From: Gamarada debralockiae
Lineage: Eukaryota; Ascomycota; Leotiomycetes; Helotiales; Hyphodiscaceae
Assembly: GCA_002803225.1 (NCBI GenBank)
Contig: NXFV01001357.1
Coordinates: 1-41,684 of the forward strand
Length of the DNA stretch: 41,684 nt
Direction: 5' to 3'
This document shows positions 1 through 9,958 of the stretch, piece by piece (within the stretch, counting starts at the first letter, position 1; each line of letters starts with the position of its first letter). Under the pieces are notes generated by a model that was not told where the DNA came from, did not search any database, and saw only the letters and a list, made by a program, of their open reading frames with translations. The translations under genes and the position numbers were made by a program.

Positions 1-898
1 AGATTTGAAATGACTCGAATCCGTCTGTTCTAAGGAAAATCCAGGACATTTCCTGGGTTGCATCAAAACCTCGAATTCACAACCGTATGTTCAATCTTTT
101 GCTGGACCACCGGCAATCTGCCTCCAGAACTCTCATGACAGGAGAAATATCATAATAAGAAGGCCAGAGGATGCAGCAGCCCTAGTTGCGAAGCCATTTT
201 CATAGACATGCTCTCAGAGAAGATAACATATTCAGAGGCCTGGAACCAAAAACGTATCCCCCTCTCTAAGTACTGCCATGCCATGCATATCTTTTTTGCA
301 GAGCCGCGGATCAGAAGTTAGCTAGCGCCGACACGTGTTTGAATCACGGGGTAGAGAGAGGTGTAACATATATGGCTTCTCATCTAAGAAGTCTTCCATT
401 TATTACACTGATATTCTCGAAGAAGATTTTAAAAGAGAGATTTTGAGCAGAAGGTGTCCCTTCTTCAATCACCAGTCGACTTAGCTTCTTTCATCCCTGC
501 ACTCCATTTCAAGTTGGATTGGCTTTTTGATAGCTTCCTCCATGCATCGAGCACGTGTGTTCAAGCCGAGAAACTGCAAGATACCCTATCAATAATCGGT
601 TTATTTCGGCGTCTGCAGACCACGTTGAAACGGAGAGGTCGCGACTTCAATCTATTAAAAGACTTCCCTTGAGTAAGGTCTAATACTCAAACACGAATTC
701 AAGCTCAGATTTTGAATCATTTAAAGTCGAATGATGAAAAAGTCTTATTATTTATCTGGTGGTATGGTAATGCCTCCCTCCTCTCGAAGCCTCGTTTAGG
801 GCGCACTTTCTTCCGAGCCTCGCGACCATAATTGCGACGCGACTCCTCTCACGCCTATAATCTCAATCTTCCAGATTACTTCAGCGATTGAGATAATC
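1..898. other. No gene recognised
   Basis: AT-rich sequence with only short, uninformative ORFs, the longest being 72 codons at 454-672 with no family resemblance I can see. It probably holds the promoter side of the broken gene that begins at 899. I saw no tRNA, long repeat or splice-linked coding frame here. Confidence 0.5.
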
Positions 899-2592
899 AT
901 GGAGGGCATCGAGCATGATCCGCAACCAGCGCCAATCCTCAGCAAACCGTCTCTCGCACAACTCGCAGAACAAGGCCTCCTGCAGCGACTTAGCAAAGAC
1001 CTTGACTCGGGCGACTCCAGTGCTTGTTACTATTGCGGGGGAGGCATCCCCATAGTTCAATCATTCGATCCAGGAACAGAAACCAACCAACAACTGACAT
1101 CATTCCTGGTCAAAATGTACTTCCAAACCACGAGGATTCCGATTCATTCACGCGGATTCGCTTTCCAGATACCAGCGACAAAGCTTCGACGCATTTCTCA
1201 CAGCATCTGCGACTCTCGGCCACCATGTCCAAAGTTCCGCTCCAGTCTACAGAATGACCAATACACAATTTGCTCTTGACTTTCATCCCGCCGACTACGG
1301 CATCATCGATGATATTTCCCTGATTATAGTTCCAAGCATCAAAGGACCATTCATCCGGGGCAAAGGCGCTCGTTTTGGCGCTCGTTTTGGCGTCAGGGCG
1401 GAGCTGCATGAACTTGAGGTATGTGAGATCCTAAGGATCTTGGCATGTAAATGTTGACAGTCTGTTCTCCCAGATTAATGCCGAACAATTTCAATCCGAA
1501 TCCTTCAACAAAATTGAGCAATCAGAAGATGGTTTCGAGGAACACTTTGGATATCTCATTGTATGCCTGCCCCGGATCTTCCAAGGTACGTCAAGGTAAC
1601 ACCGGATAACTGTTAGACAGACTCAGATTTCTAATTGTATAAAACAAACAGGCGTTTCAATAGTAATCTCGAAGGCCACCACACCACCAAGTTTGACTGG
1701 AGCACTTCCTCGGGAGCAACGATCCAATGGGTCGCTTTCCACAACGATCAAGACTGTCAGTACCAACCCTGCCAGGTTTCCAATGGATATTGCGTTACGG
1801 TCATGTACAAGCTGTTCCTCTGCGAGCGAATGGGAGGCCCACTGAAAGCGCTATGCGCGTGTGACGCATCTGCGCTCCCTCTGTATCATCGCATCAAGGA
1901 TATGTTGGGCCAGCCTGGTTTCACGAAGGATGATAGGTCATGAATCACTCAATCGGAATAAATATTTCTGTTTTGCTAACAGCGATCCCGCTCTTTAGGA
2001 GACATCCTCGGCTGCTACTTTGACTATCAAAACTATAGCGTCACCGAAGAAGCTTCCTTCCTGGATTCCCTGAAGGGCTCTGATTCGCAATGTTCACTCT
2101 ATTCCTCTCTCTCGGTCTTGAGACAACTGTCAGGCAAGTTTACGCGGCTGAATATTTCGACAAGCTGGATAGGTACGAATATCAGAGCGACATAAACTAT
2201 GACAGCCGCTTTGATGATACCCCAGAAGAGGAGAGGCTTTCTAGAAAGGAATACCGAAACATTCGGCCTGTTTGCTGGACAGGTACCTGATTCTAGATCA
2301 CGAGCTCACGAAGATTATCAAGAACGCATTCACTACCAGTCGCAAGTACGAAGTTCCTGTTTTCAAATTTGTGTCCTTCCTTAGAAATCGGCATCAATTC
2401 TTCCTTTGCGAAATTTTCATGACGGGAATTGGATGTGGGTGGTTTCTGGAGAATGAACCGAGTGGTCAAACTGATTCTTATCACCGATGCACAAAAGAAT
2501 CGAGACCAAAGTCCCCTTCTCAAGTAATCTTCACTGGAGGGAAGAAATATGATTTCAAAAGTGATGCTGTTGACCTACATAGAGCTAGTTGA
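899..2592 (+). pseudogene. Broken fungal 2OG-Fe(II) dioxygenase-like gene
   Basis: The pieces match, in order, a large fungal family annotated as prolyl-4-hydroxylase / 2OG-Fe(II) oxygenase-like. They are an N-terminal block ending in a CGGGIPI segment, a block with QFALDFHPADYGIIDD (from 1254), a FGYLIVCLP segment (about 1548), FDWSTSSGATIQW (about 1690), and GDILGCYFDY followed by SLKGSD (about 1999). Introns of ordinary form are visible, such as gtatgt...cccag near 1420-1472 and one ending at about 1998. The blocks do not share one frame. The frame changes near 1185-1195 (TSDKA into SFDAFL), near 1665, and near 2100 (CSLYSSL into SLGLETTV), and splicing does not explain these. The usual HxD iron-ligand motif before the FGSLVVCLP-like strand is not visible. 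I infer a decayed, non-functional copy. Assembly indels are the alternative. The 3' limit is uncertain. Confidence 0.6.
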
Positions 2593-2599
2593 AGGATCA

Positions 2600-3046
2600 T
2601 GGAAGATCGATCCAGACTGCCATCCGTTTGTAGCAAGATCCAAATGGGAATTGTCTCTTCAGGGCCATATAGGGACCTTTTGGCCCACAGCCTTCTACCA
2701 TTTCCCCTCGCCTCATTGACTAGGTGTTTAAAAGTCTTACTTACCGCATTTAGTCATTATGGCAGAACTTCTGTGACATGAATGCATCTTTGGTCAAGTA
2801 AATCCCTTCTGACAAATTCACGTCTTTACTTGACTGATGCCCTTTACCTATATACTTGATTCAAAGCCCGCTGCAGGTCGATCGGAGAGAATAAGTCATT
2901 AAATTACAAACGGCTGCTCTTGGACATGAGAGGACCGCACCTTCCCTTAGCCACAAAACATCCAACTGAACTTCATCTTTGCTCCTTTCCCTCCGCCACC
3001 ACCAGCAGCCAAGACATCACATTTACCTCATATTAAACTTCTACTT
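2600..3046. promoter_or_regulatory. Intergenic region with a TATA-like site
   Basis: No gene is seen in this stretch. TATATA at 2849-2854 lies about 195 bp before the ATG at 3047, and pyrimidine-rich sequence (about 2985-3040) follows it. It would serve the doubtful secreted-protein locus if that locus is real. Confidence 0.25.
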
Positions 3047-3777
3047 ATGACTGTGTCGCTTTCTGGGTTTCTCTTCATTATGTTACAACTCGGTGTGTCT
3101 TTTGCTGCGAGAGCCCTGTACGTAGGACAGTCTTCCCTAGCAACTTTTAACCGGACATCCCCTGTTCGCCTTTGCCCTATTACCAATCTATTACCAATCC
3201 ATTACTGATCAATAGCAGATCTAGTTGCTGCAAGTAAATAGCAAAGAGGCCGGCCTCTCGAAAGACACCGGAAGTCAGCCCTCAGCCAAAGGAAGAAGCA
3301 CCAAGAGCAAAGCCCAATGAGAAGATGCGAACCACACAAGCAACCACACAAAAGGTACTTCTTTACACAAGTTTCCGGTACCAAAACTGATGTATGTTTT
3401 GCGCGAGAATGATATGGCTCAATTCCCGAAGTCAACATCAAATGCCTGCACGAACGATGACCATGCCACGGGAAACCCGGATAAGTGGGCTGCGTCAAAG
3501 TCCAGGAACGAATATGAGACCGGCAGGGACTCATTGAGAGACGAGCTACTGGTAATGAGAATGTGAGGACACAGATTTCAACTTGGGAGTCACTCGGCAG
3601 ACAGGAATAGGCGTTTGGCAAAGTGATTCAAAGGGCGAGGGTCCCGGTGCACACCGTATGGTCTGGCTCGCAGAAGATTGTTTCTTGGATTGGATCGAGC
3701 TCATAGAGGAACAATGGAAGGAGATTAGAGCATTGGAGCAAGACCTGGAGTTCTACAATGAGAAAGTCAAGGGCTGA
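3047..3777 (+). CDS. Possible small secreted protein locus, function unknown
   Basis: I do not recognise a family. The ATG at 3047 opens a 20-odd residue hydrophobic leader (MTVSLSGFLFIMLQLGVSFA) that looks like a signal peptide, followed by a good donor (gtacgt at about 3119). Downstream there are stretches that look coding. One is a Lys/Arg-rich segment at about 3270-3350. Another runs about 3405-3570 and contains NPDKWAASKSRNEYETG. The last runs 3583-3777 and ends in a charged, probably helical segment (EEQWKEIRALEQDLEFYNEK). They lie in different frames and I could not join them with convincing introns. It could be a multi-exon gene, a decayed one, or chance. The leader is the best evidence. 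Confidence 0.25.
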
Positions 3778-3779
3778 GG

Positions 3780-5522
3780 GAAGAAACTCCAACTGTTGGT
3801 TCAGACCAAGGAGTCTCTGGATGTAGGTGCGAAATCGATCAAGACAACGCTAGGCATGGCTGATTCTTGACCATTTGTATGGGAACAATGTTGCGGGTGT
3901 TATACTTTGGCGCTCTGATGCCTATGTGGGTGTTGGTTTCCAGTCCTGCTGGGGCAAAGGAGGGAGCAGAAATATATCGTAGTGTGCGACAGAAGTCGAT
4001 AAGGAAACAAAACAAATCGTATGACCAAACAACTCGTACTTGTTGATATGAGTACCCTGATACTGTGATGCATATGACGCTAGTCCAAAATAGGTTCATA
4101 GCTGTTTCAATTCAAAAACCACTACTCTTTCCTACGGAGTTCAACCTATCCCTCATATCTACAGCTTGACTAGCTATTCGGTTAATCCCGACAGTAGTCC
4201 CAACGGTCAGCCCCGATCCCTAGATATCACTATACCTTCTAGACCTACTAACAGTACTATTTATTTTCTTTACAATACAGCATGAGAATCCGTCTTTGGC
4301 CATCGATTTGATCTTTAGTTTAAGACCCAAGCTCTCACCAGTGGCCACACCCACATGTTTAGCGATTGCTCTCTCGTTCTGAGCCCCCGCTGGTGGTTCA
4401 AAAATAAAAAAAGCATTTCTTCAATTGCTCACGCAGGAAAAGGATTTCCCTCCAATTTCTCGACATTATTTCAAGTGTAACTGCGAGCTCTATGTTACAC
4501 AACCCCCAGGGGCTGGGGAGTGTCTAATGTGGGGTCTGAACCCACAAAAAGTCTGAGCCACCACTAAATATCACCTACTTGCTTACCAACTTTGAGACCG
4601 CATATCTATGATTCCTTTTGCGCTTTGTAATAAAGCACCTGATTTACTGTCAATTTACATGTATTCAGGACTTAGATCTGTGCTTCCAGGATGAGACGTG
4701 CTGGTATTTAAAAAGGTAGGGACTCGCCTAAGGCTTTCGGGTAAGATCTTGCTATCAAAACCCATTCCACCTCCGAAATCGCCTGTGCAATATATATGGG
4801 ACGAGGGTAAACATATCGTAATAAATAAAGTGGCTAAGATAATAGCGTATTTGAGGCTCCATCATGTTGGTGGATTACTCCAGTGCTTTTTTGGTAGGTA
4901 ATTATGGTCGCTTTTGGGGGTGAAAGACGACTAGCAGGTCGTAGGCGGACTCGTACACCTCCCAAATGTATCGAAGTACTCTGAACCACTTCTCTGGGGG
5001 ATAAATTTGCCCCACTTGTACTTATCAGATAATATTAATAAATATTGAAGCCCTTACAGCAAAGTAAAACCTTAACCAGACCACAACAACAATACTTGCC
5101 TGGCTGCCCCTCCAGCCCCGGTAGAAGAGAGGGGGCCGAGCCGCCGATCCTGGAGAAGGATTGGCCGTCTAGGTCTGAGATCGGGCCCGAAAATACAAGT
5201 TGCACGCGAGAGACATGCGGCAAAGTAGCTTCATGTCAGATTTAATTGGAATGCGGTCGAAGTTATTCTCATAAGGCTCAATTGGTTTGGATGTGTTCCA
5301 TCAAGTTCTCCAATGGACGCAGACCAACCACCCCATCGGGACTGCAATTCGCTGATCAGGCTCGGCAGCCCCCTTCTCGACCTCGGTCTTTCCACTTCTA
5401 TACTTTTATTGAATCCTCCCCAACTCTAGAAATAGAGTAGCATTTCGTAGCCGCTGAGTCGATCATTCCGGAAAGATATGCCATCGAGGGAGGACCAAGT
5501 GGGGGTAGCGGTCTAGAGAAAT
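3780..5522. other. Gene-poor stretch with a decayed repeat
   Basis: AT-rich sequence without a convincing coding frame. It contains one copy of a dispersed repeat (about 4034-4262) and a low-complexity segment around 4380-4450. A slightly GC-richer patch at 5080-5200 gives short ORFs on both strands and nothing recognisable. Confidence 0.5.
4034..4262 (+). repeat. Dispersed repeat, left copy
   Basis: This segment resembles 40246-40490 in the same orientation. Shared blocks include accctgatactg, gctagtccaaaatagg, ttcaattcaaaa and atatctacagcttgact, with small indels between. The match fades and returns near the 3' end (tagatatcactatacc here, cagatgtcaccgtacc there). Several differences are C/T or G/A, with this copy richer in T and A, as expected of RIP. 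It is probably a relic of a transposable element. The family is unknown. Confidence 0.6.
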
Positions 5523-5529
5523 TATATAA
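5523..5529 (+). promoter_or_regulatory. TATA box of the expansin-like gene
   Basis: TATATAA lies 106-112 bp before the ATG at 5635, a normal spacing for a fungal gene. The intervening sequence is C/T- and A-rich, as in typical fungal leaders. Confidence 0.45.
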
Positions 5530-5634
5530 CAACGTTCCTTTGAGATGTGAAGTTCTGCAGCCCATCAGATAACAGCTCTTCAAGCATTAGTCATATCTTC
5601 ACAAATCATCCACCGTCTTCTCAACACTATCAAC

Positions 5635-6223
5635 ATGCGTTTCCAGATCCCCGCCGTCGTCGTCGCTCTCGCAGCCCATGTCATCGCAGCGCCAGCTGAG
5701 AATTTAGCTGTTGGCTCTCTTGAGAAGCGCATCACGTAATTCCTGTCCAATCCTTAACTCCTCTTCAGCATTAACTGATAATCATCAACAGGCACACTGG
5801 GGAGGGAACTGTCTACTATCAAGGAGGCGGGACTGGGTCCTGCGGACAGACACATAGCGATGGCGCGAAGATTGCTGCCATTAGCAATTACTGGCAAGAT
5901 TATAAGTCCCCAGGTCCTTACTGTGGACGTAAGGTCCAAGTAACCAACATTGGAAGCGATGATGGCGTTGGAGGAAAGGGCAACACAATCATTGCCACTG
6001 TGGAGGACACTTGCCCTTCTTGTGACGAGAACCACATCGATTTCTCGGTCGGTTCTTGGAATCAGCTGACAAATAATGCCCTACCTGGCACTGTGAAGAT
6101 TCAATGGTATGCATCTCCCTTCTTCTTCCCGTATTTTATAGGCGAATGTACGGTTGTGGAAGCATCAGAGCAGGGACTAAGTGGTGTCCTAGGCACTTCT
6201 GCAACGCGGATGGCGATTGTTAG
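5635..6223 (+). CDS. Small secreted expansin/RlpA-like (double-psi beta-barrel) protein
   Basis: Three exons (5635-5735, 5792-6106, 6193-6223) give 148 residues. Introns 5736-5791 and 6107-6192 have GT-AG ends and keep the frame. The second puts a short last exon on the end (HFCNADGDC). Residues 1-18 are a signal peptide (MRFQIPAVVVALAAHVIA), followed by a short stretch ending in EKR, a likely Kex2 site. The mature part is one barwin/RlpA-like domain: GTVYYQGGGTGSCG at the start, paired cysteines (SCG, YCG, DTCPSC, FC, DC), EDTCPSCDENHIDFS near the catalytic-Asp region of the fold, and VKIQW near the end. This family of small secreted fungal proteins resembles the N-terminal domain of expansins. 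Many are made during growth on plants or development. No carbohydrate-binding domain is present. The gene looks intact. Confidence 0.85.
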
Positions 6224-7223
6224 ATGGATGAGAAGATGGAATATATGAAACTTTGGACGGAATTAATTGTTTGTTGGAATTGAATACGTTTTGATTGAAA
6301 ATATTTCTTCCACTTGAATTTGTCGTAAGAGAATGTCGATCACTTCCTCACAATAGTATCGTAGTGCAAATAAGGTTACTGAAAAAGGTACCGTGTTACG
6401 TGACGATAATGCATTACTTTAGTGTACTAGTTTTACAGCACTTGTGTAGGCAATCAGGTACAGTAGATCTTAGCGGCGGACCATTGGTAAGAATCAGAAC
6501 CCGAAGCTCAGAGTGTTCGACGATAAAATCTGAATGATGGGAGAATTTGACATCGTGTTGCTCAAATACAGCTGGCCAGCATATGGTGCTGACTTAGCTG
6601 ATTGGCCTCGGCAATCAAGTCTTAAATCCTCGCGAAGCCGAAAGGTTCTTCCAACCCGACCTCATCCATCTTCAACACACCAAGTTCTGGAGCTTAAGCT
6701 GAAGTTTCTCCGCATCTCAACTTTGCAATGTTACACCAGACCTTCTTTCGTGCAGGTGGTCGCAGCGATGCAAGACAAGATGCAAGTGCGGTTTGATTTT
6801 CTGCATGGAACCTTCCTCATGGGGACAAAACCGGCCAAGATTCCCATGTGGGATCTTGGCGTCGCTTGAGATGTACGAAGAGGCGGCACGACCCTTCGGC
6901 GAGATTCCGGAGAGGCGTGCGGGGAGTACAAGGGGGAAAGAACTTGGCGAGCTCTTGAGGGACATTCTGTGCGATGATTCTCCAATGATGTGCCTTCGCC
7001 GGCCCATTTCTCGCTGGGTTTCGAGGGTATATTCCAAGTCCTACAAGTGGGAATGATTTCTCGTTGATTTAATAAATTGAAAATCGGGACAAGTGCCCGA
7101 GAAACAGCCGTTGCATCGATATTGATGCAACAATGAGAAAAAATCTGCGCAAAGATCTCTTTAGAATGCTTCATCTTTCTTTCTCGCCGCTGCAAACTCA
7201 CTTGGCAGGAGGAAAATGTCGCC
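6224..7223. other. No gene recognised
   Basis: ORFs of 80-156 codons exist on both strands (for example 6731-7201 minus and 6793-7056 plus), but they overlap one another, show no domain, and have no supporting splice structure. The right part is the GH71 promoter. Two nearby clusters of tgatgcaacaatg / ttgcatcgatattgatgc around 7110-7130 form a small near-palindrome. Confidence 0.4.
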
Positions 7224-7228
7224 TATAA
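7224..7228 (+). promoter_or_regulatory. TATA box of the GH71 gene
   Basis: TATAA (in gcctataaga) lies about 90 bp before the ATG at 7317, and no other ATG intervenes except one at 7230 that opens an unrelated short frame into the leader. Position and context fit a TATA element. Confidence 0.4.
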
Positions 7229-7316
7229 GATGTATCTCTTCCGTATCTCGTGCGAAGAATCAAATCGTAGATCACCTTTTCTTGATTGTAAACCCAAAAA
7301 AACACAGTACACAATC

Positions 7317-9715
7317 ATGATCGGACTTCGAAGAATCATTTGCAAGGCTATCCTAGGGTGGCTCATTGCACCCACTCTCGTATTGGGAGCTCCTACAGCA
7401 GACTTGGAGAATATTTCTGAAAGGCAGGCAACTGGCAGACTCGTCTTCTGTCATTTCATGGTAAGAATTCTTTCTATATCTCAATTACCGAGACGTCCTG
7501 CTAAACTATCTTTAGATAGGCATTGTTGGTGATCGTACTAGTGCCGCAGACTTCGACAATGACATGCAACGAGCCAAGTCCCTTGGTATTGATGCTTTCG
7601 CATTGAACATTGGAGTGGACGGCTATACTGATCAGCAACTTGGATACGCCTACCAATCCGCCGCCAACAATGGGATGAAAGTCTTCATCTCCTTCGACTT
7701 CAATTGGTACAGTCCAACCTCCGGCGCCAGTGCAGTGGGAGCCAAGATTGCACAGTATGCAAGCCTTCCAGCTCAACTTATATATGACGGGAAAGTCTTC
7801 GCCTCGTCTTTTGCGGGTGATGCTTTGGATGTTGCTACCATGAGAGCCACGGCAGGTGTACCTGTCTTCTGGGCTCCGAACTTCCATCCTGGTCAAGCTG
7901 ACTTCAGTCAAATTGATGGAGCTCTAAATTGGATGGTGAGCTTCGCCTCTTCAGCCGATGCAATGTTAGAAGGCTTAATTTGATTAGGCATGGCCTAATA
8001 ATGGAAACAATAAGGCTCCGACCCCTGAAGCTAATATCCTGTCGAGGCCGGGGATGCTTCCTACGAAGCAGCCCTGACTGGGAAACCTTACATCGCTCGT
8101 GAGTTATGCCCCAGTATTGTATCAAATTATTCTAATACTCGCAAAGCTGTTTCTGCTTGGTTTAGCACTCACTTTGGTCCTGTGAGCCCTCCTTTAACTT
8201 TTTTACTCCTATGACTCATACTGATCAGCATACAGGAAGTATCTTACAGCAAGAATTGGGTCTTTCCCTCTGACCTTCTATGGTTTAATCGCTGGAATGA
8301 GATTCTTACGATGGGCACTCAGTTCCTTGAAATCATCACGTGGAATGACTATGGTGAATCGCATTACATTGGACCTCTATCTTCTATTCATTACGATGAT
8401 GGAAATTCGAAATGGACCAACGACATGTGAGTCTAGATATCTCGTGCTATTGATCTGAAGAATAACTTGAGCACAGGCCTCACGATGGATGGCTCGACAT
8501 GGCCAAGCCTTTCATTGCAGCTACCATGCCGGCGCAACCTCTGTCAATAGCTTCATCACCAGTGATCAATTGATATATTGGTATCGTCCCACCGTCAAGT
8601 CGCTGGACTGCGATGCCACCGACACGACAATGGCCCCAGCCAATAATGCAAGTGGCAACTACTTCGAAGGCAGGCCTAATGGGTGGGAAGACATGCAAGA
8701 CTCCGTCTTTGTTGTTGCCATGCTCACATCCCCTGGAGTCGTCACTGTTACGTCTGGTGGGAATACTGAAAGTTTCAACGCTCCGGCTGGTGCTTCTGCA
8801 TTTCAGGTTGACATGCAAGTCGGCCAGCAGCAATTTTCCTTGACTCGAGGTGGCACAACAGTCCTCAGCGGCGTCTCTCTGAAGAATATCTCACCAATCT
8901 GTATCTGTGGAATCTATAATTTCAACGCTTACGTCGGTACTTTGCCTGCTGGTTTCTCGGATCCTCTCGGCCATGACGGCTTGGTATCTCTCACAGCAGG
9001 ACTGCATGTCAATACCTGCTCTGCAACCCCATCCCTTGGCACAGTTCCATCAGCTCCCACAACTACCATTGTTCCGCCTCCAGCATCCACCGCTAGCACG
9101 ACTTCGACGACTTCTAACCTAGGGTCTAGTACTCTTCCTACAAGCACGACAACATCAACTAGCTCATCTCCATCTTCAAGTTCTAGTGGAGTTTGCACTG
9201 CAGGCACTGGACCTGGAAATTACGTTGGCCTCTGCAGCTTCTCTTGCAACTATGGCTACTGCCCCTCACCCTGTACCTGCACCTCAACCGGTGCGCCCAT
9301 TTCGCCTCTACCATCCACTGGCGGAACTGGATACCCCTTACCAGGCGAAGATAGCACTTACACTGGTCTCTGCGCGTTCACATGCTCGCACGGCTACTGT
9401 CCTTCTACCGCCTGCACGTCGTCAAATCCAACAACAACATTGCCAAGTAGCTCCACCAGCTCCATTTCAGGTCAAGTTTGTATCGGGGGTACTGGACCTG
9501 AGAATTACGTCGGCTTATGTAATTTTTGCTGTGAATATGGATACTGTCCATCTGGACCGTGTACCTGTACGGCATCTGGAGTGCCATTTCCGACACCGCC
9601 TGTCACAGGTACGAATGGGTACCCGTTGGCTGGCGAGGAAGTAAGTTACTTGGGGCTGTGTAGCTTCGCTTGCAATCATGGATATTGCCCTCCAACTGCT
9701 TGTACTTCTGGTTGA
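7317..9715 (+). pseudogene. GH71 alpha-1,3-glucanase (mutanase) with two frame breaks
   Basis: The product would be a secreted endo-alpha-1,3-glucanase acting on fungal cell-wall or bacterial alpha-1,3-glucan. Exons by hand: 7317-7460, 7516-7935, 7988-8098, 8147-8181, 8236-8426, 8477-9715. A signal peptide (ends about residue 24, LVLGAP) is followed by the GH71 domain with typical blocks: FALNIGVDGYTDQQL, FISFDFNWY, WAPNFHPGQ, NWVFPSDLLWFNRWNEI, IITWNDYGESHYIGPL, PHDGWLDMAKPFIAA. After a Ser/Thr-rich linker (about 9040-9190) come four cysteine-rich modules of the form YxGLCxFxCxxGYCP, as two related pairs. Two single-base losses break the frame. At about 8037-8042 the frame of PEANI does not continue into VEAGDASYEAALTGK. 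At about 8519-8523 PFIAA does not continue into YHAGATSV. Each exon length is one short of what the phase needs. Everything else is well preserved, so either a recent pseudogene or consensus errors. Confidence 0.85.
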
Positions 9716-9958
9716 ACATCAAGTGATGGAAATAGTGCTTTGAATCTCAGGTGGCAGTGAATAAATGATATCTGAAGTATTTTGAGAGATTGGGCTTCTG
9801 GGTACGACGAGTAAACTGTGTGTATTTTGGTTGCAATTTGTCTTTGTTCAAAGCCTATATTGAAATCTTAGGATTATTGAATTGAGTCAAGTTGGACCAA
9901 TTAAGTATCTTCCCTTTGAGAGCTCAACCTCGTTCGCTCGAAATGTCTTCCAAAAGGC
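9716..9958. other. Convergent 3' ends of GH71 and the FAD oxidoreductase gene
   Basis: Two genes end tail to tail across about 240 bp. No coding sequence is seen. The stretch is AT-rich and presumably holds both polyadenylation regions. Confidence 0.4.

Noticed and set aside
4515..4565. tRNA-like T-arm (gtgggttcagaccccac on the minus strand)
   Set aside because: No A box, anticodon stem or acceptor stem could be folded around it.
6731..7201. 156-codon minus-strand ORF
   Set aside because: Overlaps equally long plus-strand frames, has no domain, and lies in the GH71 promoter region.
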